A stretch of 48,747 bases of DNA from Streptococcus peroris ATCC 700780 (GTDB taxonomy: Bacteria; Bacillota; Bacilli; Lactobacillales; Streptococcaceae). The stretch spans positions 528,789 to 577,535 of the forward strand of contig NZ_GL732463.1 of assembly GCF_000187585.1 (NCBI RefSeq). Direction: 5' to 3'. Both the position numbers and the translations under genes were made by a program. Positions 24,566 through 32,995 of the stretch are shown piece by piece. The number at the start of each line of letters is the position of its first letter. The stretch's first letter is position 1. The notes beneath the pieces were generated by a model. The model made no database searches, was not told the DNA's origin, and saw only the letters and a list, made by a program, of their open reading frames with translations.

Positions 24566-25273
24566 AGGGCGTTTGTTAGGCATCCCGGCTTTTCTTGGGT
24601 ATTTATTTGGAGTTTCCTTTTTCTTCTCTACAATCGTCATGTAGCGAGGATCTCCGTTAGGAAGTGTATAGCTGATGTTATCTTCAACCTTGCTAAAGAG
24701 AAGATTGAGGGCATTTTTTGCATCCGTCAATTCCTCAGGTGCGTTGCTTGCCTTGAGTGCCAGTAATTTTCCATCGACCTTTAGAAAAGGAATCGTTAAC
24801 TCAGACAAGACTTGCATGCGGGCAACTGCTCGAGCTGTGACAATATCAAACTGGGCACGAAAGTTTTTATCTTGGGCAAAATCCTCTGCACGTCCATGGT
24901 AAAAGTGAACACCTTCTAGGCCAAGTTCTCCTGCTAAGAGCTGAAGAAAGTTAATCCGCTTATTGAGCGAGTCAATGATGGTCACTTCGAGATTAGGATA
25001 GAGGATTTTCATAGGAATACTTGGGAATCCTGCACCAGCTCCGATATCCAGTAGTTTAATTGTTTCATTGGGGATTAACCCTTGTAGGATTGGAGCAACC
25101 GAATCGTAAAAGTGTTTGAGATACACTTCCTCTTTGTCTGTGATGGCTGTTAGGTTAATCTTTTCGTTCCATTCAACAAGGAGTTGGAAATAATGCTCAA
25201 ACTGCATTTTTTGTTGCTCAGTTAGACTGAGATTTTGTTCAGCAAGCAAGTCATAAAATGTTTCTGGTTTCAT
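24560..25273 (-). CDS. rsmG: 16S rRNA (guanine-N7) methyltransferase RsmG
   Basis: This enzyme methylates N7 of G527 (E. coli numbering) in 16S rRNA; its loss gives low-level streptomycin resistance in many bacteria. It is 237 residues, the usual length for streptococci. The SAM-binding loop [17 protein letters not shown] runs from about residue 74, after NLTAI, and [13 protein letters not shown] follows. The C-terminal [13 protein letters not shown] is the typical family end. It is transcribed alone; three tandem hairpins follow its stop and the uraA promoter begins in the last of them. Confidence 0.95.
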   Translation of the reverse strand: MKPETFYDLLAEQNLSLTEQQKMQFEHYFQLLVEWNEKINLTAITDKEEVYLKHFYDSVAPILQGLIPNETIKLLDIGAGAGFPSIPMKILYPNLEVTIIDSLNKRINFLQLLAGELGLEGVHFYHGRAEDFAQDKNFRAQFDIVTARAVARMQVLSELTIPFLKVDGKLLALKASNAPEELTDAKNALNLLFSKVEDNISYTLPNGDPRYMTIVEKKKETPNKYPRKAGMPNKRPL

Positions 25274-25324
25274 TGTTTTTCCTTCTTTGATGTTATCTTA
25301 TTTTACCACAAATTTTAGGAAATT

Positions 25325-25333
25325 TGATATACT
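25325..25333 (+). promoter_or_regulatory. Extended -10 promoter element for lemA
   Basis: TGATATACT (TGn plus TATACT at 25328-25333). The -35 region is poor. The gene start follows 33 bases later. Confidence 0.5.
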
Positions 25334-25366
25334 GGTACTAATCTTCAAGCAGAAAGGAAATCTCAA

Positions 25367-25918
25367 ATGAATTGGATTTTTTTTGGAATTCTTGCTCTTA
25401 TTATGTTTTTGGTAATGGACTGCTACAATCGATTGGTAAAAAGTCGTATGCAAACCAGGGAAGCTTGGAGTCAGATTGATGTTCAGTTGAAGCGTCGAAA
25501 TGATCTCTTACCGAACTTGATTGAAACAGTGAAAGGGTACTCACAGTATGAAGGGGGAACTCTAGAAAAAGTAGCGGAGCTTCGCAATCAAGTGGCAGCA
25601 GCGACTTCACCAGCTGAAGCTATGAAGGCTAGTGATGCACTGACTCGTCAAATTTCAGGTATCTTTGCTGTTGCAGAAAATTATCCAGACTTAAAGGCTA
25701 GTAGTAACTTTTCACAATTACAAGAAGAATTGACCAATACGGAAAATAAAATTTCCTATTGTCGGCAGCTGTATAATAGTGTTGTCAGCAATTACAATCT
25801 CAAGTTGGAAACTTTCCCAAGTAATCTAGTGGCTGGTATCTTTGGCTTTAAAGCAGCTGATTTTCTTCAAACTGATGAAGGAGAAAAAGAAGTACCTAAA
25901 GTTGATTTTAATGGTTAA
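25367..25918 (+). CDS. lemA: LemA family protein
   Basis: This is a membrane-anchored protein of 183 residues: one N-terminal helix (residues 3-18), then a soluble helical bundle. The family core is seen in [45 protein letters not shown] and [26 protein letters not shown]. The biochemical function is unknown. In pneumococcus and many relatives lemA is followed by the protease gene htpX; here a terminator comes 17 bases after the stop and no htpX is present. AAAGGAAA precedes the ATG. Confidence 0.9.
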   Translation: MNWIFFGILALIMFLVMDCYNRLVKSRMQTREAWSQIDVQLKRRNDLLPNLIETVKGYSQYEGGTLEKVAELRNQVAAATSPAEAMKASDALTRQISGIFAVAENYPDLKASSNFSQLQEELTNTENKISYCRQLYNSVVSNYNLKLETFPSNLVAGIFGFKAADFLQTDEGEKEVPKVDFNG

Positions 25919-25935
25919 GGTGACTGAAATTGATG

Positions 25936-25972
25936 TAAAAACATCCAGAGGAATTCCTGCTGGATGTTTTTA
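25936..25972. terminator. Bidirectional terminator between lemA and the ABC-F gene
   Basis: AAAAACATCCAG pairs with CTGGATGTTTTT across a loop of about 11 bases, with A and T runs for both directions. Confidence 0.9.
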
Positions 25973-25982
25973 TGTGTCCAAT

Positions 25983-27509
25983 CTAGATTTCTCCAATTTC
26001 AACTGCTTCTAGACCATGTGTAGTTAAGCGATATAGACTTGTACAGACTTCTTTTAAAAAACGTCGGTCATGAGAGACAGTAATGAAGCCTCCTGGATAG
26101 TCCTCAAAGAGTTTTCTGATTTCAGGTTGTGAAGTGGGTGAAAAATTACGTGTTGGTTCATCTAAAATGAGAAAGTTTGCCCGTTGTAAAACCAATGCTA
26201 GTAGTAGGAGTTTTCCTTGCTGACCTCCAGATAAGTTACAGATTTCATGTTGCATTTCAGAATAGCTAAAATTCAGACTAGCCAAGAATGATTGGATTTT
26301 CTGAAGTTCTTCTTTTTCCCCAGTTTGACTTAGAAAGGCCACAGGTGATAGAGCTTGAGGGAGCTTTTCCTGATAATTTTGTGGCATGTAGCCAAGAGAT
26401 ATTTCTTGTTTATCTTGTAAAAGATGATAAATTTTAGCCAGTAATGTTGATTTTCCGATACCGTTTGGTCCAATAATCCCAATTTTATCTTGTCCTCGCA
26501 CTGTGAGCTTAAGCTTATCGGCAAGTTGTCGGTCTTCTACAAACAAGGTTTGCTGTTCAAAATGAAGTAAGACTTTTGAAGCTGGCAGAGGCTGAACATC
26601 TGAAAAAAACAATTGGATACGATCTTCTTCTAGAGGTTGCTGCGTCATAGACTGAGCAGATTTTTCAAAGCGTTTTTCTTGAGAAAGGATATTTTTCATC
26701 TTTTTAGCCAGTAGGCGTCCCTCAGTACTATTTTTTGTATTTCGTAAAGCATTTTCTACCTGTTGTTTGACTCGTCTGTTTTTTTCCATGGTCTTCTCAT
26801 GGACACGTTGTTCATTGGCTGCTTGTTGGCTTTGTTTTATGAAATGATCTCGGCTTTGTTGACTATAGCGATCATAGTCGAGGTGTTCTACAAGTGTTTC
26901 TGCTTCTTTACGATGTTTGACCAGTCTTAGGTGTACAATGGTATTGGCTGTTTGAGAGAGAAAATCTTCATCATGAGAAATAAAAATCACAGTTTCTTTG
27001 ATTCGCTGGATTTGCTTTTTTAGCCATAGGACCGTATCTAGATCTAGGTCATTAGACGGTTCATCTAAAAATAAGATTTCAAAAGTTTTGGATAACTCGT
27101 GAATGAGTTGAACTTTTAAGGCTTCGCCACCTGATAAACTACCGATTAATTGCTGACTGGTAAAACGATCACTATCAAATTGTAGTTCTTCTGCAAAACG
27201 ATAGATGAGACTATAGTCTAGGTCATCTCGACCAGAAAAAAAGTAGTCATGGAGTGAAAGTGTTTTGAGATCAGCTGGTAGACTTTGAGGAATGTAGGAA
27301 TATGAACCAAAATCAGAATGAATCTGGCCACTAATAGTGAAGTCCAATGGTCGTTTTCCCATTAAGGTCTGTAGCAAGGTTGATTTTCCATTTCCTTCTT
27401 CGCCAATAATGGCAACCTTTTCTCCTTCTCGAATGACCATAGTTAAGTCTGAGGCAAGATTGCGTAAATCTTTATTGTGAGTAATAGTTAGCTTGTGAAT
27501 TTGTATCAT
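25983..27509 (-). CDS. ABC-F family ATPase (antibiotic-resistance/ribosome-protection type)
   Basis: This is a cytoplasmic two-domain ABC-F ATPase of 508 residues with no membrane part. Domain 1 has Walker A GEEGNGKST (36-44), LSGGE (125-129) and LFLDEPSNDLD (146-156). A charged linker follows (about 190-290), in the place where ARE ABC-F proteins carry the arm that reaches the peptidyl-transferase centre. Domain 2 has GPNGIGKST, LSGGQQGK and LILDEPTRNFSP. The DEPTRNFSP variant is typical of the Lsa/Vga group rather than the housekeeping Uup/EttA forms. Which drug, if any, it protects against cannot be read. An attenuator-like leader precedes it. Confidence 0.82.
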   Translation of the reverse strand: MIQIHKLTITHNKDLRNLASDLTMVIREGEKVAIIGEEGNGKSTLLQTLMGKRPLDFTISGQIHSDFGSYSYIPQSLPADLKTLSLHDYFFSGRDDLDYSLIYRFAEELQFDSDRFTSQQLIGSLSGGEALKVQLIHELSKTFEILFLDEPSNDLDLDTVLWLKKQIQRIKETVIFISHDEDFLSQTANTIVHLRLVKHRKEAETLVEHLDYDRYSQQSRDHFIKQSQQAANEQRVHEKTMEKNRRVKQQVENALRNTKNSTEGRLLAKKMKNILSQEKRFEKSAQSMTQQPLEEDRIQLFFSDVQPLPASKVLLHFEQQTLFVEDRQLADKLKLTVRGQDKIGIIGPNGIGKSTLLAKIYHLLQDKQEISLGYMPQNYQEKLPQALSPVAFLSQTGEKEELQKIQSFLASLNFSYSEMQHEICNLSGGQQGKLLLLALVLQRANFLILDEPTRNFSPTSQPEIRKLFEDYPGGFITVSHDRRFLKEVCTSLYRLTTHGLEAVEIGEI

Positions 27510-27546
27510 CTAGTGTACTCTCTTTCTATCATTGTGATGTCATTAT

Positions 27547-27577
27547 AAAAATAGCTCTACCTTACTTAGTAGAGCTA
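27547..27577 (-). terminator. Leader terminator upstream of the ABC-F gene
   Basis: On the minus strand TAGCTCTAC (27577-27569) pairs with GTAGAGCTA (27560-27552), followed by five T. It lies within the transcript, 38 bases before the ABC-F start codon, so it can act as an attenuator. Confidence 0.8.
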
Positions 27578-27597
27578 ATCATTTATGTCAAAAAATC

Positions 27598-27685
27598 CTC
27601 TTTTAAAAGAGCTGAAAAAGCAGCAGAAAAAAGAGTACACAAAAAGAGACAGAAACAAGATCTACTAAATAAAGGTTCTTTATTT
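27598..27685 (-). promoter_or_regulatory. Alternative hairpins in the ABC-F leader
   Basis: Reading the minus strand, AAATAAAG/CTTTATTT (27685-27667) forms an 8-bp stem. CTCTTTTAAAAGAG (27611-27598) is a self-complementary stem followed by GATTTTTT. An upstream AGCTCT (27613-27608) can compete with the 5' arm of the terminator for its 3' arm AGAGCT, giving mutually exclusive folds. Confidence 0.55.
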
Positions 27686-27692
27686 GATAGAC

Positions 27693-27704
27693 TTAGTTGT
27701 TCAT
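27693..27704 (-). CDS. Putative leader ORF Met-Asn-Asn
   Basis: ATG AAC AAC TAA starts at 27704, ten bases after GGAGG (27719-27715), a strong ribosome site right behind the predicted transcription start. A three-codon uORF is too short to prove, but it is placed exactly where ribosome-sensing leaders of antibiotic-inducible ABC-F genes sit. Confidence 0.4.
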   Translation of the reverse strand: MNN

Positions 27705-27735
27705 GTCTCCCTTACCTCCGAATATTGCTATCAGT

Positions 27736-27764
27736 ATCATAAACTATTTGGTAAATTTTGTCAA
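27736..27764 (-). promoter_or_regulatory. Promoter of the ABC-F gene
   Basis: On the minus strand: TTGACA (27764-27759), 17 bp, TATGAT (27741-27736). A strong promoter that gives a leader of about 220 bases before the gene. Confidence 0.8.
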
Positions 27765-27874
27765 ACTAAATTAAGATATTTATTCGTTTTATAATGAAGG
27801 ATAGCATTTTATAATGGCGTTCACTTCTTAAATTTTTAAAAATAAGATGAGATGCTATGGACAATAGATTGCCA

Positions 27875-28246
27875 TCACCTGCAAAGTTTGGCAAGCTTGA
27901 TTTCACCATTCTGTTGTTTGGTTTGAATTTTTTGAATCAGTTCTTCCCCTAAATACTTGGAGAATGCACTTAAGTCAGATGCGACTTCAAAGAGAATATG
28001 GTGGTTTTCTTCAACTGGTACGAATGAAGATTGATGATTTTTTGGATTTGACCAAAAATTCCAATTCGTATCGGTTCGTTCGTAATAAACATAGTTGTTC
28101 TTTTTCGTAACGTAAATTCTTTTATTTATCAGAGTCCGTTCATCTTGAGATTTAATAATAGTTGAATATAATTTTAATCCCTCGAATTGCTTATATTCTC
28201 GAATTTTATCATTTGAAACGTTAAGTTTAATCACTTCATAATCCAT
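27875..28246 (-). CDS. Small protein of unknown function (possibly EXLDI-like)
   Basis: This is a soluble protein of 123 residues with no signal peptide. Visible features are an N-terminal half with alternating hydrophobic strands (YEVIKLNV, KRIYVTKKNNYVYYER), a Trp pair (TNWNFWS), and a helical C-terminus (SDLSAFSKYLGEELIQKIQ). The layout vaguely recalls the small EXLDI proteins, but the match is not firm. Start ATG 28246 is preceded by the near-perfect ribosome site GGAGGTAAGG; the longer in-frame reading to 28321 would include the promoter. It has its own promoter and sits next to an immunity gene. Confidence 0.6.
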   Translation of the reverse strand: MDYEVIKLNVSNDKIREYKQFEGLKLYSTIIKSQDERTLINKRIYVTKKNNYVYYERTDTNWNFWSNPKNHQSSFVPVEENHHILFEVASDLSAFSKYLGEELIQKIQTKQQNGEIKLAKLCR

Positions 28247-28274
28247 AACCTTACCTCCAAAAATTACTATGTTT

Positions 28275-28303
28275 ATTTTATACCTTTTGGAAAACGTTGT
28301 CAA
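28275..28303 (-). promoter_or_regulatory. Promoter of the 123-residue protein gene
   Basis: On the minus strand: TTGACA (28303-28298), 17 bp, TAAAAT (28280-28275). Confidence 0.75.
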
Positions 28304-28326
28304 AAGAAATGAGAAATTCAATCTTT

Positions 28327-28656
28327 CTAGAAACCAAAAACAGGTCCATAGAGTGTTAATGCATGTTTAACGTGATCGAAGTGGAACTTGTCATAGTTTC
28401 TCCAAGCAGTGCGGGCTTGGTCAGTTAATTTCAGTGAACCAAGTCCAATTAAAAGACTAGTCCGTTGGTAAAAGCTTTCCAGTTCAATTAAGATAGCATT
28501 GTCCACTTTCTCAGCTTTTTTTAGTGCTCTGAGAATTTCATCTATATTTTGCTGTAAGCGTAAATCATCAGGTAATCCTTGTTTACAGTTTTGTATCGTT
28601 TGATTTAATTTTGAGACTAATTGATAGGCTTTAGTTAAAAGGGCTTTGTCTTCCAT
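28327..28656 (-). CDS. Bacteriocin immunity protein (EntA_Immun family)
   Basis: This is a small cytoplasmic four-helix-bundle protein, 109 residues, that resembles enterocin A-type immunity proteins. These protect the cell against class IIa bacteriocins by acting on the mannose PTS receptor complex. The four helices read LLTKAYQLVSKLNQTIQ, LRLQQNIDEILRALKKA, NAILIELESFYQRTSLL and TDQARTAWRNYDKFHFDHVK. ATG 28656 is chosen because AGGAGG stands before it; the upstream frame extension has no ribosome site. No bacteriocin, processing or export gene is nearby, so it is an orphan that may guard against neighbours' bacteriocins. Confidence 0.8.
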   Translation of the reverse strand: MEDKALLTKAYQLVSKLNQTIQNCKQGLPDDLRLQQNIDEILRALKKAEKVDNAILIELESFYQRTSLLIGLGSLKLTDQARTAWRNYDKFHFDHVKHALTLYGPVFGF

Positions 28657-28692
28657 ACGAGCGTCCTCCTTTACCCATGTATTGATGCCTAT

Positions 28693-28720
28693 AGTATAGC
28701 ACAAAAAGTAAAGTTGTCAT
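28693..28720 (-). promoter_or_regulatory. Promoter of the immunity gene
   Basis: On the minus strand: ATGACA (28720-28715), 16 bp, TATACT (28698-28693) with an extended TGC. Confidence 0.65.
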
Positions 28721-28784
28721 AATATATATTGTAAATTAATAATATTTAAAACAGGGTCTGGAGCGATTAAATTAAGTGATTTCA

Positions 28785-28793
28785 TGGTATAAT
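28785..28793 (+). promoter_or_regulatory. Extended -10 promoter element for the yceD-nth pair
   Basis: TGGTATAAT (TATAAT at 28788-28793). The -35 is weak (GATTAA, 17 bp upstream). Confidence 0.55.
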
Positions 28794-28821
28794 CAAGGAA
28801 GTAAATTTTTATGGAGGAAGT

Positions 28822-29364
28822 ATGAAATTAAATATTCAAGAAATTCGTAAGTTGCCTGAAGGCTTGTATTTTGAGCAAAATTTAGATTTGGCAGCTGACT
28901 TACGTAAACGTAATCAAGAAATTTTAGACGTTAAGAATATTCAAGTGACAGGTAAGGTCCAATATGAAGACCGTATGTTTTTCCTAGACTATCTCTTGTC
29001 TTATACGATTGTGCTGGCTTCTAGTCGTAGTATGGAACCTGTGGAATTGGAGGAATCCTATCCAGTAAATGAGATTTTTATGGAAGGTGCTACCAATCAA
29101 CTGGATCAAGAAATTTTAGATGAGGATTTGGTATTGCCGATTGAAAATGGAGAAATTGATTTGGCTGAAAGTGTGTCAGACAATATCTTGCTCAACATTC
29201 CTATCAAGGTTTTAACGGCTGAGGAAGAAGCTGGTCAGGGATTTGTTTCTGGAAATGACTGGCAAATCATGACGGAGGAAGAGTTCCAAGCTCAACAAGC
29301 AGTTAAGAAAGAAGAAAATAGTCCTTTTGCAGGATTGCAAGGATTATTTAACGAGGATGAGTAG
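28822..29364 (+). CDS. DUF177 (YceD) family protein
   Basis: This is a 180-residue acidic protein of the DUF177/YceD family, of unclear role (linked to 23S rRNA or ribosome biogenesis in plants and bacteria). The N-terminus MKLNIQEIRKLPEGLYFEQ and the core IQVTGKVQYEDRMFFLDYLLSYTIVLASSRSMEPVE followed by EDLVLPIENGEIDLAE are family hallmarks; the usual cysteine pair is absent. Most bacteria have this gene beside rpmF, but here it lies directly before nth with no gap between stop and start. GGAGG precedes the ATG. Confidence 0.8.
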   Translation: MKLNIQEIRKLPEGLYFEQNLDLAADLRKRNQEILDVKNIQVTGKVQYEDRMFFLDYLLSYTIVLASSRSMEPVELEESYPVNEIFMEGATNQLDQEILDEDLVLPIENGEIDLAESVSDNILLNIPIKVLTAEEEAGQGFVSGNDWQIMTEEEFQAQQAVKKEENSPFAGLQGLFNEDE

Positions 29365-29994
29365 ATGGTTTTATCCAAGAAACGTGCTCGTCATGTCATT
29401 GAGGAAATTATTGCTCTTTTTCCTGATGCCAAACCAAGCCTTGATTTTCGTAACCATTTTGAACTTTTGGTTGCGGTTATGTTGTCTGCTCAGACGACAG
29501 ATGCAGCAGTAAATAAAGCTACACCTGGACTCTTCGCAGCCTTTCCAACCCCACAAGCTATGGCAGAAGCAAGTGAGAGTGAAATTGCTTCACACATCTC
29601 GCGTTTAGGGCTTTATCGCAATAAGGCTAAGTTCCTTAAAAAATGTGCCCAGCAGTTACTAGACGATTTTAATGGCCAAGTACCTCAAACTAGGGAAGAA
29701 TTAGAGAGCTTGGCAGGCGTCGGAAGAAAGACAGCAAACGTAGTTTTGAGTGTAGGCTTCGGTATTCCGGCTTTTGCAGTTGATACTCACGTAGAACGTA
29801 TCTGCAAACACCACGATATTGTTAAAAAATCAGCTACACCGCTTGAAGTTGAAAAAAGAGTGATGGAAGTTCTACCACCTGAAGAGTGGCTTGCGGCTCA
29901 TCAGGCTATGATTTATTTTGGAAGAGCCATCTGTCATCCAAAAAATCCAGAATGCGAACACTATCCACAATTGTACGATTTTAGTTCATTATAA
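29365..29994 (+). CDS. nth: Endonuclease III (DNA glycosylase/AP lyase)
   Basis: This base-excision-repair enzyme removes oxidised pyrimidines and nicks abasic sites. It is 209 residues. The helix-hairpin-helix LAGVGRKTANVV carries catalytic Lys122, and VDTHVERI carries Asp140. The canonical [4Fe-4S] motif C-x6-C-x2-C-x5-C is incomplete: Cys190 and Cys197 remain, but the third and fourth positions are Tyr200 and Phe206 (CHPKNPECEHYPQLYDF), so no cluster is expected. The gene starts directly on the stop of the DUF177 gene, so the two are coupled. The pyr operon follows. Confidence 0.93.
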   Translation: MVLSKKRARHVIEEIIALFPDAKPSLDFRNHFELLVAVMLSAQTTDAAVNKATPGLFAAFPTPQAMAEASESEIASHISRLGLYRNKAKFLKKCAQQLLDDFNGQVPQTREELESLAGVGRKTANVVLSVGFGIPAFAVDTHVERICKHHDIVKKSATPLEVEKRVMEVLPPEEWLAAHQAMIYFGRAICHPKNPECEHYPQLYDFSSL

Positions 29995-30017
29995 GACCGA
30001 GTATTGAATGTTTTTAC

Positions 30018-30046
30018 TTGCTTTGAACTAGGCTTTGTGATATAGT
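30018..30046 (+). promoter_or_regulatory. Promoter of the pyr operon
   Basis: TTGCTT (30018-30023), 17 bp, TATAGT (30041-30046) with an extended TGA. Confidence 0.7.
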
Positions 30047-30071
30047 AAGGACAATAAAATATTCCTTTAAA

Positions 30072-30725
<654 letters not shown>

Positions 30726-30742
30726 GAGCTAAAGGAGTAGCC

Positions 30743-31666
30743 ATGTCAGAAAATCAACAAGCCTTGCAACACGTGGTTTCAATGGAAGACCTCACAGTAG
30801 ATCAGGTTTTAAAATTGATTAAACGAGGCATCGAATTTAAAAATGGAGCAGTTGATTCTTATGAGAATCGTCACATTGTTGCAAATCTCTTTTTTGAAAG
30901 TTCAACCCGTACCCATAAATCATTCGAAGTTGCTGAAATTAAACTTGGATTGGACCGACTTGATTTTGATGTCAAAACGAGCTCCGTCAATAAGGGTGAG
31001 ACACTGTATGATACCATTTTAACCTTGTCTGCCTTGGGAGTAGAAGCTTGTGTCATTCGCCATCCAGAAGATGATTATTACAGAGAATTGATTGCGAGTC
31101 CGACGATTACGACTTCGATTATCAATGGTGGCGACGGCTCAGGGCAGCATCCTAGTCAGAGTTTACTTGATTTGATGACGATCTATGAGGAATTCGGCCA
31201 TTTCGAAGGCCTCAAGGTTGCCATTGCTGGTGACTTAGATCATTCACGTGTTGCTAAGTCCAATATGCAGATTTTGAAACGTTTAGGTGCAGATCTCTAC
31301 TTTGCAGGGCCTGAAGAATGGAGAAGTCAAGAGTTTGCAGATTATGGGCAGTTTGTAACTATTGACGAAATTGTTGATCAGGTGGATGTTCTGATGTTAC
31401 TTCGAGTTCAACATGAACGGCACGAAAGTGGAGTGGTCTTTTCAAAAGAAGACTACCATGCTCATCATGGCTTGAACCAAGAACGCTATAATCGCTTAAA
31501 AGAAGAAGCAATCATTATGCATCCGGCTCCTGTTAATCGGGATGTAGAAATTGCCGATCATCTTGTTGAAGCAACAAAATCACGCATTGTCCAACAAATG
31601 ACCAATGGAGTATTTGTTCGAATGGCAATCTTAGAATCCGTATTGGCAAGTAGAAAAGCCAAATAA
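30743..31666 (+). CDS. pyrB: Aspartate carbamoyltransferase catalytic subunit
   Basis: PyrB makes N-carbamoyl-aspartate from carbamoyl phosphate and aspartate, the second step of pyrimidine synthesis. It is 307 residues, as usual for Firmicutes. The carbamoyl-phosphate site STRTH is at 54-58 ([12 protein letters not shown]), with HPSQSLLD and [10 protein letters not shown] (aspartate-site region) following. AAAGGAG precedes the ATG, 17 bases after pyrR. No regulatory PyrI chain is seen, consistent with Gram-positive bacteria. carA follows after a 49-base gap that holds a small hairpin. Confidence 0.97.
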   Translation: MSENQQALQHVVSMEDLTVDQVLKLIKRGIEFKNGAVDSYENRHIVANLFFESSTRTHKSFEVAEIKLGLDRLDFDVKTSSVNKGETLYDTILTLSALGVEACVIRHPEDDYYRELIASPTITTSIINGGDGSGQHPSQSLLDLMTIYEEFGHFEGLKVAIAGDLDHSRVAKSNMQILKRLGADLYFAGPEEWRSQEFADYGQFVTIDEIVDQVDVLMLLRVQHERHESGVVFSKEDYHAHHGLNQERYNRLKEEAIIMHPAPVNRDVEIADHLVEATKSRIVQQMTNGVFVRMAILESVLASRKAK

Positions 31667-31683
31667 TACACAAAACGTTAAAA

Positions 31684-31699
31684 GACGCCAGTGAGCGTC
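31684..31699 (+). promoter_or_regulatory. Hairpin between pyrB and carA with a PyrR-like loop
   Basis: GACGC/GCGTC with loop CAGTGA (31689-31694) carries GTGAG, part of the PyrR loop CCYGTGAGG, but is shorter and less complete (7 of 9). It could be a degenerate PyrR site or only a spacer hairpin. Confidence 0.3.
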
Positions 31700-31715
31700 C
31701 ACGAGAGGTGAAAAT

Positions 31716-32798
31716 ATGACAAAACGACTTCTAGTTTTAGAAGATGGCACAGTTTTTGAAGGTAAGGCCTTCGGTGCAGATATTGATGTAACAGGGGAAA
31801 TAGTCTTTAACACTGGAATGACAGGATATCAAGAATCCATTACAGACCAATCTTATAATGGACAAATCTTGACCTTCACATATCCACTGGTAGGGAATTA
31901 TGGGATTAACCGTGACGACTACGAGTCTATCAGTCCTACTTGTAAGGGAGTTGTGGTTTTCGAAGAGGCTCGTAGAGCCAGCAACTGGCGTAACCAAATG
32001 ACGCTGGACGAATTCTTGAAGGCTAAGAAAATTCCAGGAATTTCAGGCATTGACACTCGAGCTCTTACAAAGATTATTCGTAAACATGGTACCATGAGAG
32101 CGACTCTAACACACGCTGGCGATAGTATGGATCACATTGCAGATCAACTTCAAGCAACTGTATTACCGACTGATAATATCAGACAAGTTTCTACAAAGAC
32201 TGCTTATCCGGCTCCAGGAGTTGGCTTGAGCGTTGTTTTAGTAGACTTCGGCCTTAAACACTCTATTTTACGAGAGCTATCTAAACGTGATTGTAACGTG
32301 ACTGTAGTTCCATACACAACTACGGCTGAGGAAATCTTGCATTTAAACCCTGACGGAGTTATGTTGTCAAATGGTCCTGGAAATCCAGAAGATGTACCAG
32401 AAGCACTTGATATGATTCGTGGTATCCTCGGAAAAATTCCAATCTTTGGTATTTGTATGGGGCACCAGCTCTTTGCGATGGCAAATGGTGCCAAGACCTA
32501 CAAGATGAAGTTTGGTCACCGTGGCTTTAACCATGCAGTTCGTGAAATTGCGACAGGGCGCGTGGACTTCACGAGTCAAAACCATGGTTATGCAGTCAGC
32601 CGTGAGGATTTACCTGAACACTTGATTATCACCCACGAAGAAATCAATGACAAGTCAGTTGAAGGAGTGCGTCACAGATACCAACCAGGTTTCTCTGTGC
32701 AATTCCACCCAGACGCAGCTCCAGGCCCTCACGATGCAAGTTATCTATTTGATGAGTTCATTGAGATGATGGAAGCCTTTAAACAAACAAATAAATGA
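31716..32798 (+). CDS. carA: Carbamoyl-phosphate synthase small subunit (glutaminase)
   Basis: CarA releases ammonia from glutamine and passes it to CarB; the product feeds both pyrimidine and arginine synthesis. It is 360 residues: an N-terminal CarA domain, then a class I glutamine amidotransferase. The nucleophile is Cys247 in GICMGHQ and the general base His331. The third triad residue, Glu in most CarA (FHPEA), is Asp333 here ([11 protein letters not shown]). GAGAGGTG lies before the ATG. It is part of the pyr operon; the junction to carB is long (197 bases) and structured. Confidence 0.96.
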   Translation: MTKRLLVLEDGTVFEGKAFGADIDVTGEIVFNTGMTGYQESITDQSYNGQILTFTYPLVGNYGINRDDYESISPTCKGVVVFEEARRASNWRNQMTLDEFLKAKKIPGISGIDTRALTKIIRKHGTMRATLTHAGDSMDHIADQLQATVLPTDNIRQVSTKTAYPAPGVGLSVVLVDFGLKHSILRELSKRDCNVTVVPYTTTAEEILHLNPDGVMLSNGPGNPEDVPEALDMIRGILGKIPIFGICMGHQLFAMANGAKTYKMKFGHRGFNHAVREIATGRVDFTSQNHGYAVSREDLPEHLIITHEEINDKSVEGVRHRYQPGFSVQFHPDAAPGPHDASYLFDEFIEMMEAFKQTNK

Positions 32799-32829
32799 CG
32801 ACTAAAAATCGTCGGAGAATTTATTTAAT

Positions 32830-32847
32830 GTCGCCCTGTGAGGCGAC
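32830..32847 (+). promoter_or_regulatory. PyrR-binding hairpin between carA and carB
   Basis: GTCGCCCTGTGAGGCGAC pairs GTCGC with GCGAC around the loop CCTGTGAG, with the conserved CCTGTGAGG of the other PyrR sites. No T-tailed terminator follows before carB, so the mode of action there is unclear. Confidence 0.8.
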
Positions 32848-32853
32848 GAATAG

Positions 32854-32971
32854 AAAGGAGAAGGGTGGTCCGTATTTGCTGAACTGAATACGGGCTACGG
32901 ACGGTGCTAAAAAGATAGTTATTTCTAGAACTGACAGTTCTTCGTCATAACTCCTATTTTAGCTTTGTCCG
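32854..32971 (+). promoter_or_regulatory. Structured RNA in the carA-carB junction
   Basis: After a strong ribosome site AAAGGAG (32854-32860), a GTG opens a five-codon frame (32865-32882). CCGTATT/AATACGG (32870-32893) forms one stem. A nested long stem follows: CGGAC/GTCCG (32898-32902 with 32967-32971), GCTAAAA/TTTTAGC, AGTTAT/ATAACT and AGAACT/AGTTCT with a GAC loop. All pairs are Watson-Crick. Confidence 0.6.
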
Positions 32972-32995
32972 CTTGACGCCCTTAATATCTTATAA

